DNA of 18,597 nt from an uncultured Desulfobacterium sp. Its GTDB lineage: Bacteria; Desulfobacterota; Desulfobacteria; Desulfobacterales; Desulfobacteraceae. The first letter of the stretch is position 1. Each line of letters starts with the position of its first letter. Below are positions 18,242-18,597 of the stretch, in pieces. The translations under genes and the position numbers were made by a program. The stretch is taken from assembly GCA_937124525.1 (NCBI GenBank), contig CAKZLA010000342.1, positions 1 through 18,597 on the forward strand. Reading direction: 5' to 3'. The notes beneath the pieces were generated by a model. That model did not search any database, had not been told where the DNA came from, and saw only the letters and a list, made by a program, of their open reading frames with translations.

Positions 18242-18597
18242 ATGGATCTTTCGGGAAATCACATCCCCAGCCATGTAAAAAAAATTCATATGATTGCCGC
18301 CTGCGGCACTGGCATGGGTGCCCTGGCCTGCATGCTCCAGGATCTTGGGTTTAAGGTCACGGGTTCAGATCAACAGGTGTATCCGCCCATGAGCGATTTC
18401 CTGGCAGAAAAGGGGGTGGATCTCTTTTCTGGATTTTCCCCCTCCCACCTTGATCCGGCACCGGATCTTGTGATCATTGGTAATGCCGTTATCCGCAACA
18501 ATGTGGAAGCCCGGCATGTAATGGAAAATCAAAATCCCTATTGCTCCATGCCCCAGGCCCTGAACCATTTTGTTGCCAAGGATAAAAAAATAATCCT
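18242..18597 (+). CDS. mpl: UDP-N-acetylmuramate:L-alanyl-gamma-D-glutamyl-meso-DAP ligase, 5' part
   Basis: The gene runs off the window after about 118 codons. The N-terminal Rossmann segment reads KKIHMIAACGTGMGALACML and then VTGSDQQVYPPMSDFL, which fits Mpl and not MurC (MurC has HFIGIGGxGMS). It also has the family turn DLVIIGNAVIRNNVEARHVM. Mpl recycles murein tripeptide by linking it to UDP-MurNAc in the cytoplasm. The ATP-binding Mur ligase motif lies beyond the end and cannot be checked. The ATG begins one base after the hemL stop, with AAAGG (18226-18230) 11 nt before it. Confidence 0.85.
   Translation, partial: MDLSGNHIPSHVKKIHMIAACGTGMGALACMLQDLGFKVTGSDQQVYPPMSDFLAEKGVDLFSGFSPSHLDPAPDLVIIGNAVIRNNVEARHVMENQNPYCSMPQALNHFVAKDKKII

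Overview
The window looks like chromosomal DNA of a sulfate-reducing Desulfobacterota species, most likely of the Desulfobacteraceae (Desulfobacterium/Desulfobacula type). This is inferred from a beta-oxidation cluster with a sigma-54 activator, two-component genes of this style, moderate GC with long A/T runs, and hemL directly followed by mpl. No species can be named from the sequence alone.

Layout. (1) 1-815 is a decayed accessory region. It holds an attC-like hairpin next to the broken 5' end of an integron-integrase-like gene, then sequence with no recognisable gene and a candidate promoter. (2) 816-7572 is a tightly overlapping + strand run of four genes: a TPR-SNF2 (RapA/HepA-like) ATPase, an unrecognised protein with a C-terminal zinc ribbon, a membrane Cache-Cache-HAMP-PAS-PAS histidine kinase and a NarL-type response regulator. 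(3) 7573-8115 has no gene but carries a good sigma-70 promoter for an AlkK-like fatty acyl-CoA synthetase (8116-9774). (4) A short relic of another sigma-54 activator lies at 9866-9980. (5) A minus-strand beta-oxidation cluster follows, in transcription order 3-hydroxyacyl-CoA dehydrogenase, thiolase and long-form acyl-CoA dehydrogenase (14207 down to 9995). (6) The 455-bp divergent region 14208-14662 has a near-consensus -24/-12 promoter facing the cluster, a perfect 13-bp inverted repeat at enhancer distance, and a 125-bp nested palindrome. (7) A GAF-AAA+-Fis sigma-54 activator (14663-16210) diverges from the cluster. (8) The C-terminal end of a tyrosine recombinase, broken by two frameshifts, directly abuts the activator stop and lies beside the 3' end of a minus-strand tRNA-Lys(CTT), which has its own promoter and terminator. 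(9) hemL is complete and is followed by the first third or so of mpl, cut by the window end.

How the parts fit. The acyl-CoA synthetase would activate fatty acids, and the dehydrogenase, 3-hydroxyacyl-CoA dehydrogenase and thiolase would oxidise them. No enoyl-CoA hydratase is present here. The divergent activator with a -24/-12 promoter and an upstream dyad makes a coherent sigma-54 switch for this pathway. The SNF2/zinc-ribbon/kinase/regulator run is the least explained part and the best candidate for an undescribed system: a chromatin-remodeller-type motor and an unknown partner translationally coupled to a membrane sensor pathway. Three relics (integron integrase, sigma-54 activator, tyrosine recombinase) show that the region has been reshaped by recombination.
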